Part shown: positions 34,161 to 43,734 of the stretch, piece by piece | How positions within the stretch are numbered: the first letter of the stretch is position 1 | How the letters are laid out: each line of letters opens with the position of its first letter | Source of the DNA: Paenibacillus sp. BSR1-1 | GTDB lineage: Bacteria > Bacillota > Bacilli > Bacillales > Cytobacillaceae | Assembly (NCBI RefSeq): GCF_030403775.1 | Contig: NZ_JAQMWQ010000019.1 | Location: forward strand, 49,538 to 113,537 | Direction: 5' to 3' | DNA: 64,000 bases | Notes under the pieces: generated by a model | What the model saw: the letters and a program-made list of their open reading frames with translations, nothing else | What the model was told of the DNA's origin: nothing | The model's database searches: none | Position numbers and translations under genes: made by a program

Positions 34161-34260
34161 TTGAAATACCTCCTCCTTGCAAGTGAATCTCTTGCCTTCT
34201 TATTTTTAATTTTTTTGGAGAAAGTATTAATGGTAATAAACGTCTTAATCACCAAGGAAT

Positions 34261-34292
34261 AAAAAAAACAGGTGCAGGAATGCAGCTGTTTA
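34261..34292 (-). terminator. Terminator after nagR
   Basis: On the minus strand AAACAG and TGCA pair with TGCA and CTGTTT around one mismatch, followed by T8. It overlaps the nagR stop. Confidence 0.75.
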
Positions 34293-35012
34293 GCGTTTCA
34301 TTTGAATCTTAAATTTATATCGATCTGCTCTGTATACAGATTTTACAAATTCCACAGGGGTGCCATTTTGTAGGTGAGTATTTCTTTGAATCAGCATCAC
34401 CGGTGCCCCTTTGGCAATATTTAAATTATTTGCTTCCGATTGACTTGCAATGGATGACTCAATAACTTGGGAAGCACTGTCGATTCTCAAGTTCAATTGT
34501 CCTTCAATGTAAGCGTACAAGGATTGATTGACAATTTCTTCTGTAAGTCCTTTTACAAGGTTTGCCGAAATATAATTGGTTTCTAAAGCCATGGGAACCC
34601 CATCAGCTAAACGAATCCGCTTTATCTCATATACCGGCCCATATTCTTGTATTTTTAACTGCCCGGCAATTTGACTTGTTGCAGGAATGATTTCGAAATG
34701 GATTAATTGACTCCCTGGAGAAAGTCCTCTTGATATCATGTCCTCAGTAAAACTTGTCAATCCTTGTAAGGGTTGTTCAATTTTCCGTTCGGCGACAAAT
34801 GTTCCCTTCCCCTGCAAACGATTTAAATACCCCTCATTTACTAGCTGAGTAAAGGCCTGTCTGACTGTCATCCGGCTTATTTGGTACTTTTCAGCATACT
34901 CTCTTTCTGGAGGCAAAGCATCTCCAGGCATTAACTCACCATTTTCAATTAATTCCTTTATATGTTCTTCCAATTGATAATAAAGTGGAATCGGGGAGTT
35001 TTTATTAATCAT
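34290..35012 (-). CDS. nagR: GntR/HutC-family repressor of GlcNAc use
   Basis: This 240-residue regulator has a GntR winged helix at about 5-70 (YQLEEHIKELIENGELMPGD, PPEREYAEKYQISRMTVRQA) and a UTRA ligand domain (about 90-235). It matches NagR/YvoA of B. subtilis, which represses nagA, nagB and nagP and is released by glucosamine 6-phosphate or GlcNAc 6-phosphate. It is the last gene of nagA-nagB-nagR. Two NagR-type operators lie in the nagA/nagP divergent region. Confidence 0.93.
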   Translation of the reverse strand: MINKNSPIPLYYQLEEHIKELIENGELMPGDALPPEREYAEKYQISRMTVRQAFTQLVNEGYLNRLQGKGTFVAERKIEQPLQGLTSFTEDMISRGLSPGSQLIHFEIIPATSQIAGQLKIQEYGPVYEIKRIRLADGVPMALETNYISANLVKGLTEEIVNQSLYAYIEGQLNLRIDSASQVIESSIASQSEANNLNIAKGAPVMLIQRNTHLQNGTPVEFVKSVYRADRYKFKIQMKR

Positions 35013-35074
35013 CTCCTACATACACCTTTCTAATTAAACTAGGGCTGCTTTCGTTTCACACTTTATTTTACAAC

Positions 35075-35812
35075 TTAACAATGAACCTTTAAACCCGCAA
35101 CCGCCGCTTTATCTGCAATAATTGTAACACATGGATGATTTTTCAATACAGATGCTGGGAAACTTTCATTAATATCATCATTCAATAGCTTGAATAAAGC
35201 ATCTTTTTTGTTTTCTCCAGAAACCAAAAGAAGAATTTCTTTACTTTTTAAAATGGAGGATATTCCCATTGTAATCGCCTTTGTCGGAACTTCTTCGACT
35301 CGATTAAAAAATCTGGAGTTTGCATTTATAGTTGATTGAGCTAATTTGACAATATGGGTAATCGAGTTAAATGGGGTTCCAGGCTCATTAAATCCTATGT
35401 GTCCGTTACTGCCAATTCCAAGAATTTGCAGATCAATGCCACCATGTTTGCTAATTAAATCCTCATACCGAAGGCATTCGGCTTCTATATCCTTTATATC
35501 ACCTTTGGGGATATTTGTTTTATTCAAATTTATATCAATATGATTAAACAGCTGATCATTCATGTAATACCGGTAGCTATTTTTGTTTTCACCCGAGAGG
35601 CCAATGTATTCATCTAAATTAAAAGTCGTTACATTTTGATATGAAGTTCCATTCTTTTTGTGGTTTTCAATTAAGTTTTTATAAGTCCCAATTGGTGTTC
35701 CTCCAGTGGCAAGTCCCAGCTTTATCCGTGGATTTTGACAAACCTTTTGGATAATATATTCAGCGGCTTTTTGACTCATTTCAGCGTAGTCTTTCACTTC
35801 AATGACTTTCAT
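35075..35812 (-). CDS. nagB: Glucosamine-6-phosphate deaminase
   Basis: NagB converts glucosamine 6-phosphate to fructose 6-phosphate and ammonia. This protein of about 245 residues has LATGGTPIGTYKNL, FNLDEYIGL with the catalytic Asp and LGIGSNGHIGFNEPG with the catalytic His. The start is the ATG at 35812 with AAGGAGG nine bases upstream; it overlaps the end of nagA by 14 bases, so translation is coupled. Confidence 0.96.
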   Translation of the reverse strand: MKVIEVKDYAEMSQKAAEYIIQKVCQNPRIKLGLATGGTPIGTYKNLIENHKKNGTSYQNVTTFNLDEYIGLSGENKNSYRYYMNDQLFNHIDINLNKTNIPKGDIKDIEAECLRYEDLISKHGGIDLQILGIGSNGHIGFNEPGTPFNSITHIVKLAQSTINANSRFFNRVEEVPTKAITMGISSILKSKEILLLVSGENKKDALFKLLNDDINESFPASVLKNHPCVTIIADKAAVAGLKVHC

Positions 35813-37007
35813 TGGATATATCCTCCTTTTTATAGGCAAGTGTGCCGCGGCAGAACGTCATAACCACTTCCATTTTGTCATCCAGGATGACAATGTCAGC
35901 ATCCTTACCTGCGGCGATACTTCCTTTCCGTTCAAATATATTTAATTGCTTCGCTGGATTTACGGACGCCATTTCAATGGCTTCTTCAAGCGAACATCCC
36001 GTATAGGTTAAGATGTTTTTAACCGCATGCCCTAATTTTAAAATGCTTCCTGCCAGAGTTCCGGTTGCTAACGTTGCTTTTCCATCTTGAACCGTTACCT
36101 CTTGGCCTCCAAGATCATACATGCCGTTTTTCAAGCATTTTGCTCTCATGGAATCCGTAATTAACAGTAACCCATCACTCCGCTTTTGCTTATACGCGAG
36201 ATGGACCATTTCTGGCCGGACATGTACCCCATCTACAATAATTTCTGCCTTTAATTCATCATGTAAAAATGCAGCACCCACTACACCTGGTTCACGGTGA
36301 TGCAGTCCCCTCATTTGATTGAAAAGATGCGTAACATGGTTTGCACCCGCTACGATTGCATCCTCAACCTGTTCATAAGTGGCATTTGTATGGCCAAGGG
36401 ATGCAATAACACCGTTTTCCTTTAAGTAGCGAATCATTTCAAGTCCCCCAGGCTGCTCAGGAGCTAAAGTAACAAGTTTAATCGATCTATTGGACAGCCT
36501 CTGCCATTCTTTAAATAGATCAAGATCTGGGTCAACAATATGCTGTATCGGCTGTGCCCCAGCCATCTTTGCATTTACAAAAGGACCTTCAAGGTGAATG
36601 CCTAGTATTTCTGCAGTACCTTGAGGATATTGATTTTTAATATAGTTTCCAGCATTAATTAATGCCTGCTCAATTTGTTTTCCTTCTTGTGTCATCGTAG
36701 TAGCTAAAAAGCTTGTGGTTCCTTCCTGTGGCAGGGCCCGAACCATTGTATCCAGCGCTTCACTTGTTGCATCCATGGTATCTGCACCAGCCACTCCGTG
36801 AATATGGACATCAATAAAGCCTGGAACTGCTTTAAAATGGCCAAGCAATTCTATAATCTGATAGTTATCTTCATTAGTTAGCTCACTTAACGTTCCCAGT
36901 TCAATGATTTTTTCGTTTTCTATTTTTATATAGCCATCTTCAATTATCTGGTCATCTGAATAAACCCGTATACCCTTAAGTAAAATATGATTAAGGTTTA
37001 GATTCAT
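35799..37007 (-). CDS. nagA: N-acetylglucosamine-6-phosphate deacetylase
   Basis: NagA removes the acetyl group from GlcNAc 6-phosphate. This protein of about 402 residues is an amidohydrolase-fold enzyme with DVHIHGVAGADTMD, HLEGPFVNAKMAGA, SLGHTNATYEQ, HLFNQM and ITDSMRAK carrying the metal and catalytic residues. The ATG at 37007 is preferred to the TTG at 37013, which lies too close to AAAGGAAG. It heads the nagA-nagB-nagR operon and is divergent from the PTS gene. Confidence 0.96.
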   Translation of the reverse strand: MNLNLNHILLKGIRVYSDDQIIEDGYIKIENEKIIELGTLSELTNEDNYQIIELLGHFKAVPGFIDVHIHGVAGADTMDATSEALDTMVRALPQEGTTSFLATTMTQEGKQIEQALINAGNYIKNQYPQGTAEILGIHLEGPFVNAKMAGAQPIQHIVDPDLDLFKEWQRLSNRSIKLVTLAPEQPGGLEMIRYLKENGVIASLGHTNATYEQVEDAIVAGANHVTHLFNQMRGLHHREPGVVGAAFLHDELKAEIIVDGVHVRPEMVHLAYKQKRSDGLLLITDSMRAKCLKNGMYDLGGQEVTVQDGKATLATGTLAGSILKLGHAVKNILTYTGCSLEEAIEMASVNPAKQLNIFERKGSIAAGKDADIVILDDKMEVVMTFCRGTLAYKKEDISNESH

Positions 37008-37057
37008 TTTCAAAACTTCCTTTCAGGTTATACCTAAATTTTAGCATCACCATTATC

Positions 37058-37074
37058 TAGTTGTCTATACCAAT
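37058..37074 (-). promoter_or_regulatory. NagR operator (dre-type) upstream of nagA
   Basis: On the minus strand the sequence ATTGGTATAGACAACTA fits the NagR/DasR-type operator. Confidence 0.75.
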
Positions 37075-37162
37075 TTATAAGAATAAAATATCTGAATTTA
37101 TTTTTCCCTTATAGAATAAGATTCTCTTCCTATAAAGCGGAATCCTCTAAAATTTTTTAAAA

Positions 37163-37182
37163 ATTGGTATAGACGTCTATAG
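37163..37182 (+). promoter_or_regulatory. NagR operator (dre-type) upstream of the PTS gene
   Basis: ATTGGTATAGACGTCTATAG has the same ATTGGTATAGAC core as the site upstream of nagA and is more palindromic (TATAGACGTCTATA). Confidence 0.75.
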
Positions 37183-37206
37183 ATATTTAATGTTATATTT
37201 ACTTTG

Positions 37207-37220
37207 GAAAAGCGCTTACA
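37207..37220 (+). promoter_or_regulatory. cre-like site upstream of the GlcNAc PTS gene
   Basis: GAAAAGCGCTTACA keeps the AAGCGCTT core and fits 12 of 14 cre positions. It lies about 77 bases upstream of the gene. Confidence 0.55.
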
Positions 37221-37296
37221 CCATCAACAACCTTTTTGAAGAAATCATTCATTATATTGTTTATTTTTTTCAATAATTTTAATAGGAGGTACTGAG

Positions 37297-39258
37297 ATGA
37301 AGAAATATTTACAAAGAATTGGTCGCTCATTGATGCTTCCTGTAGCTGTTTTACCAGCTGCAGCCATTTTAATGGGTATTGGTTATTGGATCGATCCATC
37401 TGGCTGGGGTGCTGATAGTCCACTGGCTGCTTTCTTAATTAAAGCTGGGTCATCCATTATTGATAATATCCCAATCCTATTTGCAGTTGGGGTAGCACTA
37501 GGAATGGCGAAAGAAAAGGATGGTTCATCGGCGTTAAGCGGGTTGGTTGCTTACTTGGTAGTAACAACCTTGCTTTCAACTGGGACAGTGGCATTACTGC
37601 AAGGAATTAAACCAGAAGAGGTTGATCCTGCGTTCGCAAAGATTGGTAATGCTTTTGTTGGTATTCTTTCAGGTATTGTTGCTTCCATGATGTACAACCG
37701 CTTTAGCCATGTGAAATTACCGGATGCTTTAGCATTTTTCTCCGGTAAGCGGCTTGTACCAATTATGACCGCAGTATCTATGCTTATTGTTTCAGCAATT
37801 TTATTCTTCCTATGGCCTGTAATCTTTACTGGACTAGTATCATTTGGTAAAGGTATTTCTCATTTAGGTGCTTTTGGCGCAGGTTTATATGGATTCTTTA
37901 ATCGTTTATTGATTCCAACTGGTTTACACCATGCCTTAAACTCAGTATTCTGGTTTGACGTAGCTGGAATCAATGATATCGGTAATTTCTGGGCTGGAAA
38001 GGGAACAAAAGGCGTTACTGGTATGTACCAGGCCGGATTCTTCCCTGTCATGATGTTTGGTCTTCCAGCAGCTGCATTAGCAATGTACCATACTGCAAAA
38101 GACAGGAAGAAAAAAACAGTTGCTTCCTTAATGTTAGCCGCAGGTTTCGCAGCATTCTTTACAGGTGTTACAGAGCCAATCGAATTTGCTTTTATGTTTG
38201 TAGCTCCAATGCTCTATGTAGTACATGCTGTTTTAACTGGGATTTCATTAGCCGTTGCAGCAGCATTCCATTGGACAGCAGGATTCGGTTTTAGTGCTGG
38301 TTTAGTTGACTTTATCTTAAGTTCAAGATTACCATTGGCAAACCACCCTTATATGTTAATAGTCCAAGGTTTAGTGTTTGCAGTTATTTATTATTTCTTA
38401 TTCCGATTCATTATTACGAAATTCAACTTAATGACTCCTGGACGGGAAGAAGATGATGAAGAGTCATCTGACGTAACTGTACCAGCAGGTGACAGCAAAT
38501 TTGCCGTCATGGCATCACAGATTTATGAAGGATTAGGCGGAGACGCAAATGTTACTTCTGTAGACAATTGTGTTACACGTTTAAGAATGGAAGTAAAAGA
38601 CATGAATGCTGTCGACAAGCAAAAAATTAAAGCGACTGGTGTTCCTGGAATAAATATTGTTGGAAAGCAAAGCATTCAAGTCATTGTCGGAACCAATGTA
38701 CAATTCGTGGCAGATGAAATTCTAAAACTTCGAGGAAAAAAACCTACTGGAATGAATCCAGCTTTATCAAAATCGTCTGCTCCGGTTGAATCAGTTGGTC
38801 TTTCTCCGCTTTCTGATAAAGATTTTGTTATGCCAATTGAAGGGGAAATTATCCCGATTACTGAAGTGCCAGACCAAGTTTTCTCCCAAAAAATGATGGG
38901 TGACGGTTTTGGAATTGTTCCATCAAAAGGTACTGTTGTTTCACCAGTTGACGGTGAAATTATGAATGTTTTCCCTACGAAACATGCCATTGGAATTAAA
39001 TCTAATCAAGGTTATGAAATCCTTATTCATATTGGCTTGGATACCGTCAATTTAAAAGGTGAAGGCTTTACTTTACTTGTTGAAGAAGGACAAAAAGTAA
39101 CTAAAGGTCAGGAAATCCTGAAATTTGATTTAGATTTCCTTAAGAAATCAGTACCATCGGTTGTGACTCCGGTTATCTTTACAAACTTAACAAAATTAAA
39201 TGTAAAGAAACAGGGACACTCTGACCAAGGTCAAGACGGAATCCTCTCCATTGAATAG
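37297..39258 (+). CDS. nagP: PTS N-acetylglucosamine transporter, EIICBA
   Basis: This 653-residue permease imports and phosphorylates N-acetylglucosamine. The IIC domain (about 1-370) starts MKKYLQRIGRSLMLPVAVLP and has GVTEPIEFAFMF. The IIB domain (about 400-480) has the phosphorylated Cys in DNCVTRLRM. The IIA domain (about 510-650) has His in ILIHIGLDTVNLKG. B. subtilis NagP lacks the fused IIA domain, so this protein is self-contained, like NagE. It is divergent from nagA and shares NagR operators. AGGAGG precedes the ATG. Confidence 0.95.
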   Translation: MKKYLQRIGRSLMLPVAVLPAAAILMGIGYWIDPSGWGADSPLAAFLIKAGSSIIDNIPILFAVGVALGMAKEKDGSSALSGLVAYLVVTTLLSTGTVALLQGIKPEEVDPAFAKIGNAFVGILSGIVASMMYNRFSHVKLPDALAFFSGKRLVPIMTAVSMLIVSAILFFLWPVIFTGLVSFGKGISHLGAFGAGLYGFFNRLLIPTGLHHALNSVFWFDVAGINDIGNFWAGKGTKGVTGMYQAGFFPVMMFGLPAAALAMYHTAKDRKKKTVASLMLAAGFAAFFTGVTEPIEFAFMFVAPMLYVVHAVLTGISLAVAAAFHWTAGFGFSAGLVDFILSSRLPLANHPYMLIVQGLVFAVIYYFLFRFIITKFNLMTPGREEDDEESSDVTVPAGDSKFAVMASQIYEGLGGDANVTSVDNCVTRLRMEVKDMNAVDKQKIKATGVPGINIVGKQSIQVIVGTNVQFVADEILKLRGKKPTGMNPALSKSSAPVESVGLSPLSDKDFVMPIEGEIIPITEVPDQVFSQKMMGDGFGIVPSKGTVVSPVDGEIMNVFPTKHAIGIKSNQGYEILIHIGLDTVNLKGEGFTLLVEEGQKVTKGQEILKFDLDFLKKSVPSVVTPVIFTNLTKLNVKKQGHSDQGQDGILSIE

Positions 39259-39262
39259 CAGC

Positions 39263-39296
39263 AAAAATCGACAGGTATCTACCTGTCGATTTTTTG
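39263..39296. terminator. Bidirectional terminator
   Basis: AAATCGACAGG and CCTGTCGATTT form an 11-bp stem with A and T flanks between convergent nagP and yhbH. Confidence 0.88.
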
Positions 39297-40463
39297 TTAC
39301 GCGTATTGTTTTGATTCCTCTTTTTGAAAGAAGCTTTTCATCGCATGGAATACATCTGCTTTTTGTTTTAGGATATAGTAGCGAAACCGCTCATCTTTTA
39401 TGTTTTTGTAAGCGGACATTAAGGTCGAATGGCGATTGTATTGATTTACTTCCCCATATCCAAACATGTTGGATACCTTCATTAATTCTTCAACCAACTT
39501 CACACAACGGGCGTTATCCGATGTGAGATTATCACCGTCTGAAAAGTGGAATGGGTAAATGTTGAATTTTCGTGGATTATATTTAGCGTCAATAATCTCT
39601 AGGGCTTTGCGGTATGCGGATGAACAAATCGTTCCACCGCTTTCTCCTTTCGAGAAGAAGTCTTCTTCTGAAACTACTTTTGCCTCGGTATGATGAGCAA
39701 TAAACTCTATCTCTACCGTTTCATATTTTGTACGTAAAAATCTTGTCATCCAGAAGAAAAAGCTGCGCGCCATGTATTTCTCCCAAATCCCCATAGATCC
39801 ACTCGTATCCATCATCGCGATAACAACTGCCTTAGAATCTGGTTTAACTACCTCGTTCCAGGTTTTAAATTTCAAATCATCCTTGTAAATCGGGTGGAAT
39901 GCCGGTTTCCCACTCATAGCATTCCGCTTAAAAGCAGACATCATTGTCCGTTTCTTATCAATGTTCCCCATTAGTCCTGTTTTGCGGATATCATTGAATT
40001 CGATGTTTTCAACAAGATGTTCCTGTTCTTCTTTCTTTTTCAGATTCGGAAGCTCTAATTGTTTAAATAAAGCCTCCTCAAGCTCCATTAAAGACACTTC
40101 GGCTTCAAAATAATCCTCGCCTGCCTGATCTCCTGCTCCCTGCCCTTTGCCTGGAGCCTTTTGCCCGCTGGAACCGTCACGTGCTACTACATCACCGACT
40201 TGACTGTCACCGTCACCTTGGCCCACGTGTTTGTTTTTGTCATAATTATAACGAATTTTATATTCGTCCAATGAACGAATTGGGATTTTTACCACATCTC
40301 GACCATTAGACATAATTATGCTCTCTTCTGTAATTAAGTCTGGAAGATTGTTGCGAATTGCCTCCTGGACTTTTTCCTGATGCCGCTGTTGGTCATCGTG
40401 GCCTTTACGGTGGAGGGACCAATCTTCTCTTGAAATGACAAATTGATGGTTATTATCTGACAA
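39297..40463 (-). CDS. yhbH: YhbH-like sporulation protein (DUF444, VWA fold)
   Basis: This 388-residue protein belongs to the YhbH/YeaH (DUF444) family. A Gly/Gln/Asp-rich linker covers about 82-116. A von Willebrand A-like domain follows with metal site DTSGSMG at 218-224. In B. subtilis yhbH is expressed in the mother cell during sporulation beside prkA. The same order is kept here, with 238 bases between. The molecular role is unknown, but linkage with PrkA suggests they work together. Confidence 0.92.
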   Translation of the reverse strand: MSDNNHQFVISREDWSLHRKGHDDQQRHQEKVQEAIRNNLPDLITEESIIMSNGRDVVKIPIRSLDEYKIRYNYDKNKHVGQGDGDSQVGDVVARDGSSGQKAPGKGQGAGDQAGEDYFEAEVSLMELEEALFKQLELPNLKKKEEQEHLVENIEFNDIRKTGLMGNIDKKRTMMSAFKRNAMSGKPAFHPIYKDDLKFKTWNEVVKPDSKAVVIAMMDTSGSMGIWEKYMARSFFFWMTRFLRTKYETVEIEFIAHHTEAKVVSEEDFFSKGESGGTICSSAYRKALEIIDAKYNPRKFNIYPFHFSDGDNLTSDNARCVKLVEELMKVSNMFGYGEVNQYNRHSTLMSAYKNIKDERFRYYILKQKADVFHAMKSFFQKEESKQYA

Positions 40464-40657
40464 TGTAAACCCCTCCTTATGAAATTATTCACTTTCAAAA
40501 TGCACACTTTTTTATCACACACATACAATAACCCGAATGAAAAAATCAGATAAAATATGGATTACTCTATCCTATGCAGAAACCGCAAATAATTTACAAA
40601 TAATTTTGACAATTGGGTTTTTGCCTACTAATTTGGACAAGATTTATTTTTACATAG

Positions 40658-40692
40658 GAAAAAAACAGACTGGCAGATTGCTTCTACCAGTC
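40658..40692 (-). terminator. Terminator after prkA
   Basis: On the minus strand GACTGG and CCAGTC pair, followed by TGTTTTTTT. It suggests yhbH also has its own promoter in 40464-40657, where I could not define one. Confidence 0.65.
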
Positions 40693-40701
40693 CCTTGGCT
40701 A

Positions 40702-42597
40702 TTATCGATTTAATAAACTTCCGACATAGCGCAGCAATTCATTCGCTGAAGTCGAATTATAACCATGTTCATCAATTAAACGTGCTACTACATCATTAAT
40801 TTTCTTTAGCTGCTGCTCATCTGGTGTTTTTGAAGACGTAGTTATCTTAACAACATCCTTTAGATCCGCAAATAGTTTCTTTTGAATGGCTTCGCGAAGT
40901 CTATCATGTGAATTATAATCAAACCGCTTGCCTTTTCTTGCAAAAGCTGAAATTCTTATCAATATTTCTTCCCTAAACGCCTTTTTCGCATTTTCGGAGA
41001 TTCCAATTTGTTCTTCAATCGAACGCATTAATTTTTCATCCGGATTAATCTCTTCGCCTGTTAACGGATCACGCAGTTTTGCTTTATTGCAGTAAGCTTC
41101 AACATTATCAAGATAATTATCCATTAATGTCTTCGCCGATTCTTCATAGGAGTATACAAATGCCTTTTGAACTTCATTTTTGGCAATATTATCATACTCT
41201 TTTCGAGCAACAGAGATATAATTCATATATCGTTCACGCAGCTCCGCTGTGATAGATGGATGTTGATCCAGCCCATCTTTTAATGACCTTAATACATCTA
41301 AGGCATTAATGGAAGGTACTTCTTTTCGAATGATAGTTGATGAAATCCGGTTAATGACATACCGCGGGTCAATACCGCTCATGCCTTCATCTGGATACTC
41401 TTTCTTCAGTTCTTCCACATCTGCAGTATTAAATCCTTCTACATTTTCCCCGTCATAAAGGCGCATTTTCTTCACTAAATCAATATCACCTTTTTTAGGA
41501 TCCTTCAAGCGAGTAAGAATGGTAAACATGGCGGCCACTCTTAAGGTATGTGGTGCAATATGGACATCAGAAACATCACTTTCTCTAATCATCTTTTCAT
41601 AAATTCTTTCTTCTTGTGAAACTTTTAAATTATAAGGAATCGGCATGACAATAATCCTGGAGTGTAATGCCTCATTCTTCTTATTAGAAATAAAGGAACG
41701 ATATTCCGTTTCGTTTGTATGCGCAACGATTAGCTCATCCGCGCTGATGAGTGCAAACCTTCCTGCTTTGAAATTTCCTTCCTGAGTTAATGAGAGTAAA
41801 TGCCAAAGGAATTTCTCATCACATTTTAGCATCTCCTGGAATTCCATCATCCCACGGTTTGCTTTATTTAACTCACCATCAAAACGGTACGCACGCGGAT
41901 CTGATTCAGAACCAAATTCAGCAATCGTTGAAAAATCAATACTGCCTGTTAAATCTGCGATGTCTTGTGATTTTGGATCCGATGGACTAAAGGTTCCAAT
42001 TCCTGTACGTTTATCCTCTGAGAAAAAAATACGTTCAACTAACACGTCTTCAATTCTGCCGCCATAATCCTGTTCAAGCCGCATCATATTTAGCGGTGAA
42101 AGATTTCCTTCAATTCGAATTCCATACTCTTCATAAAAATCCGCCCGTAAATGATGTGGGATTAAATGAAGCGGATCTTCATGCATTGGACAGCCCTTAA
42201 TGGCGAACACAGACCCTCTAGCAGTATGGGAATAGTTTTCTAAACCTCTTTTAAGCATCGTTACTAGCGTAGATTTACCGCCGCTCACCGGCCCCATTAA
42301 TAACAAAATACGTTTTCTTACGTCCAGCCTTTTCGCTGCTGGGTGGAAATATTCTTCAACAAGACGCTCCAGTGCTTCCTCTAAACCGAATAATTGATTG
42401 CTAAAGAAATTGTACTTCTTCGTCCCTTTTTCCTCTTCAATTCCTGCATCCTTAATCATATTATAAACTCGAGAATGTGCAGATTGTGCTACCCATGGCT
42501 TTTCCTTTAACAACAATAGATAATCAGCGAATGATCCTTCCCAACGCAGTTTTTCCTCTTCTTCACGAAACATCTCGATTTTTTTTAGAATATCCAT
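40702..42597 (-). CDS. prkA: PrkA, AAA+ serine protein kinase or Lon-like protein
   Basis: This 631-residue protein has the PrkA AAA+ domain with Walker A GPVSGGKST at 102-110 and the C-terminal kinase-like PrkA domain from about 370. It is called a serine kinase and is linked to sporulation in B. subtilis, where it affects the sigma-K pathway; a protease-like activity has also been proposed. It precedes yhbH as in many bacteria. No spoVR gene, the third partner often found with this pair, is present here. GAGGGCC precedes the ATG. Confidence 0.94.
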   Translation of the reverse strand: MDILKKIEMFREEEEKLRWEGSFADYLLLLKEKPWVAQSAHSRVYNMIKDAGIEEEKGTKKYNFFSNQLFGLEEALERLVEEYFHPAAKRLDVRKRILLLMGPVSGGKSTLVTMLKRGLENYSHTARGSVFAIKGCPMHEDPLHLIPHHLRADFYEEYGIRIEGNLSPLNMMRLEQDYGGRIEDVLVERIFFSEDKRTGIGTFSPSDPKSQDIADLTGSIDFSTIAEFGSESDPRAYRFDGELNKANRGMMEFQEMLKCDEKFLWHLLSLTQEGNFKAGRFALISADELIVAHTNETEYRSFISNKKNEALHSRIIVMPIPYNLKVSQEERIYEKMIRESDVSDVHIAPHTLRVAAMFTILTRLKDPKKGDIDLVKKMRLYDGENVEGFNTADVEELKKEYPDEGMSGIDPRYVINRISSTIIRKEVPSINALDVLRSLKDGLDQHPSITAELRERYMNYISVARKEYDNIAKNEVQKAFVYSYEESAKTLMDNYLDNVEAYCNKAKLRDPLTGEEINPDEKLMRSIEEQIGISENAKKAFREEILIRISAFARKGKRFDYNSHDRLREAIQKKLFADLKDVVKITTSSKTPDEQQLKKINDVVARLIDEHGYNSTSANELLRYVGSLLNR

Positions 42598-42795
42598 AAG
42601 GCCCTCCCCCGAAAGCTTAATCAGAGACGATTAATATACTCTATGCACGTTGTCTATTGAACATGCGTAACCAAGAAGAGATACTGTCTATCTTTTTTGT
42701 TTCAATAAAGGAATATTGCACTTTTCATTTTTTTAAGATAGGATATAATATTTATATGTGTAGAAAATTGTATGACGAAGGGGGCATTACATAAC

Positions 42796-42885
42796 ATGAA
42801 CACTTTCATTGTTATTTTAGTAATGATTACATTTTTAGCAGCGATCTTCACCGCAGGATATAATGACAAACCAGGAACAAAATAA
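42796..42885 (+). CDS. Predicted single-span membrane microprotein, 29 residues
   Basis: ATG at 42796 opens a 29-codon frame ending at TAA 42885. Residues 3-21 are hydrophobic (FIVILVMITFLAAIFTAG), followed by a short polar tail ending GTK. GAAGGGGG lies about ten bases upstream, TATAAT is at about 42744, and a terminator follows immediately. A promoter, site and terminator around so short a frame argue for a real transcript. I do not recognise the product. Confidence 0.6.
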   Translation: MNTFIVILVMITFLAAIFTAGYNDKPGTK

Positions 42886-42897
42886 TCCTTCCATACA

Positions 42898-42928
42898 AAA
42901 GGGCTGCTATTTTTTAGCAGCCTTTTTT
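42898..42928. terminator. Bidirectional terminator
   Basis: GGCTGCTA and TAGCAGCC form a stem with A and T flanks between the microprotein frame and the convergent nfrA gene. Confidence 0.85.
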
Positions 42929-43677
42929 CATCTCAAGTCTAATTTATTTTTTTGGATAAATTCCTTCATGTACATTCTATTTTGTTTTTCAAGCATTTTC
43001 CCCATCTGTTCTGTCCAACGGTCGTTTCTTTTTCCTTCCGTTCTTTGAATATAATAGTTTGAAATTAACTCATCATATTCCTCCAGCTGCCGGTTATAAA
43101 TTTCCGTATTTTGTTGATATTCGTCTTCATGGTAAATATGTTCAAAAGGCAGCCTTGGTTTACGCTCATTTTGTTTTACTGGATACCCAACCGCTAGTCC
43201 AAATAAAGGAATTACTCTTTCTGGTGTTTTTAAAACCTTTTGAACTTCCTCTAGTTGATTGCGAATTCCTCCTATGTAACAAATACCAAGTCCCAAAGAT
43301 TCCGCAGCAATCGCCGCATTTTGTGCAGCTAATGCTGCATCGATGAGAGCAACCATAAATTTCTCCGTGCTTTCAATCGATGTATTAACGTTTTTCTGTT
43401 CTTTTTCACCAATAATCGTATGGCGGTAGAGATCTGCACAAAAAACAAAGAAATGGCCATTTTTTTCAACATATTCCTGATTTCCTGCAAGCTCAGCGAG
43501 TCTCCTCTTTTTCTCTTTATCCTTAACCCCAATAATCGAGTAGGCCTGAATAAAGCTTGAGGTTGATGCGGATTGAGCAGAAATGATAATGGCTCGTATT
43601 TGTTCTTCGGTTAAAGGTTTGTCCTCAAAGTGTCGAATAGAGCGATGATTAAGTATAGTTGCTATCGTATCATTCAT
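42928..43677 (-). CDS. nfrA: NADPH-dependent FMN oxidoreductase (nitroreductase family)
   Basis: This 249-residue flavoprotein is the same length as B. subtilis NfrA and closely resembles it throughout: TILNHRSIRHF, SAQSASTSSFIQAYSIIGV, VEKNGHFFVFCADLYRH and GLGICYIGGIRN. NfrA reduces nitroaromatics and free FMN with NADPH and is induced by stress. It is a single gene here. Confidence 0.93.
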   Translation of the reverse strand: MNDTIATILNHRSIRHFEDKPLTEEQIRAIIISAQSASTSSFIQAYSIIGVKDKEKKRRLAELAGNQEYVEKNGHFFVFCADLYRHTIIGEKEQKNVNTSIESTEKFMVALIDAALAAQNAAIAAESLGLGICYIGGIRNQLEEVQKVLKTPERVIPLFGLAVGYPVKQNERKPRLPFEHIYHEDEYQQNTEIYNRQLEEYDELISNYYIQRTEGKRNDRWTEQMGKMLEKQNRMYMKEFIQKNKLDLR

Positions 43678-43699
43678 ATCATATCTCCTCTCTTTTTAG

Positions 43700-43732
43700 C
43701 AAAAGGAGGCCCAAACCCTAGGACCTCCTTGC
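43700..43732 (-). terminator. Terminator after trmL
   Basis: On the minus strand AAGGAGGTCC pairs with GGGCCTCCTT and is followed by TT. Confidence 0.75.
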
Positions 43733-43734
43733 AA

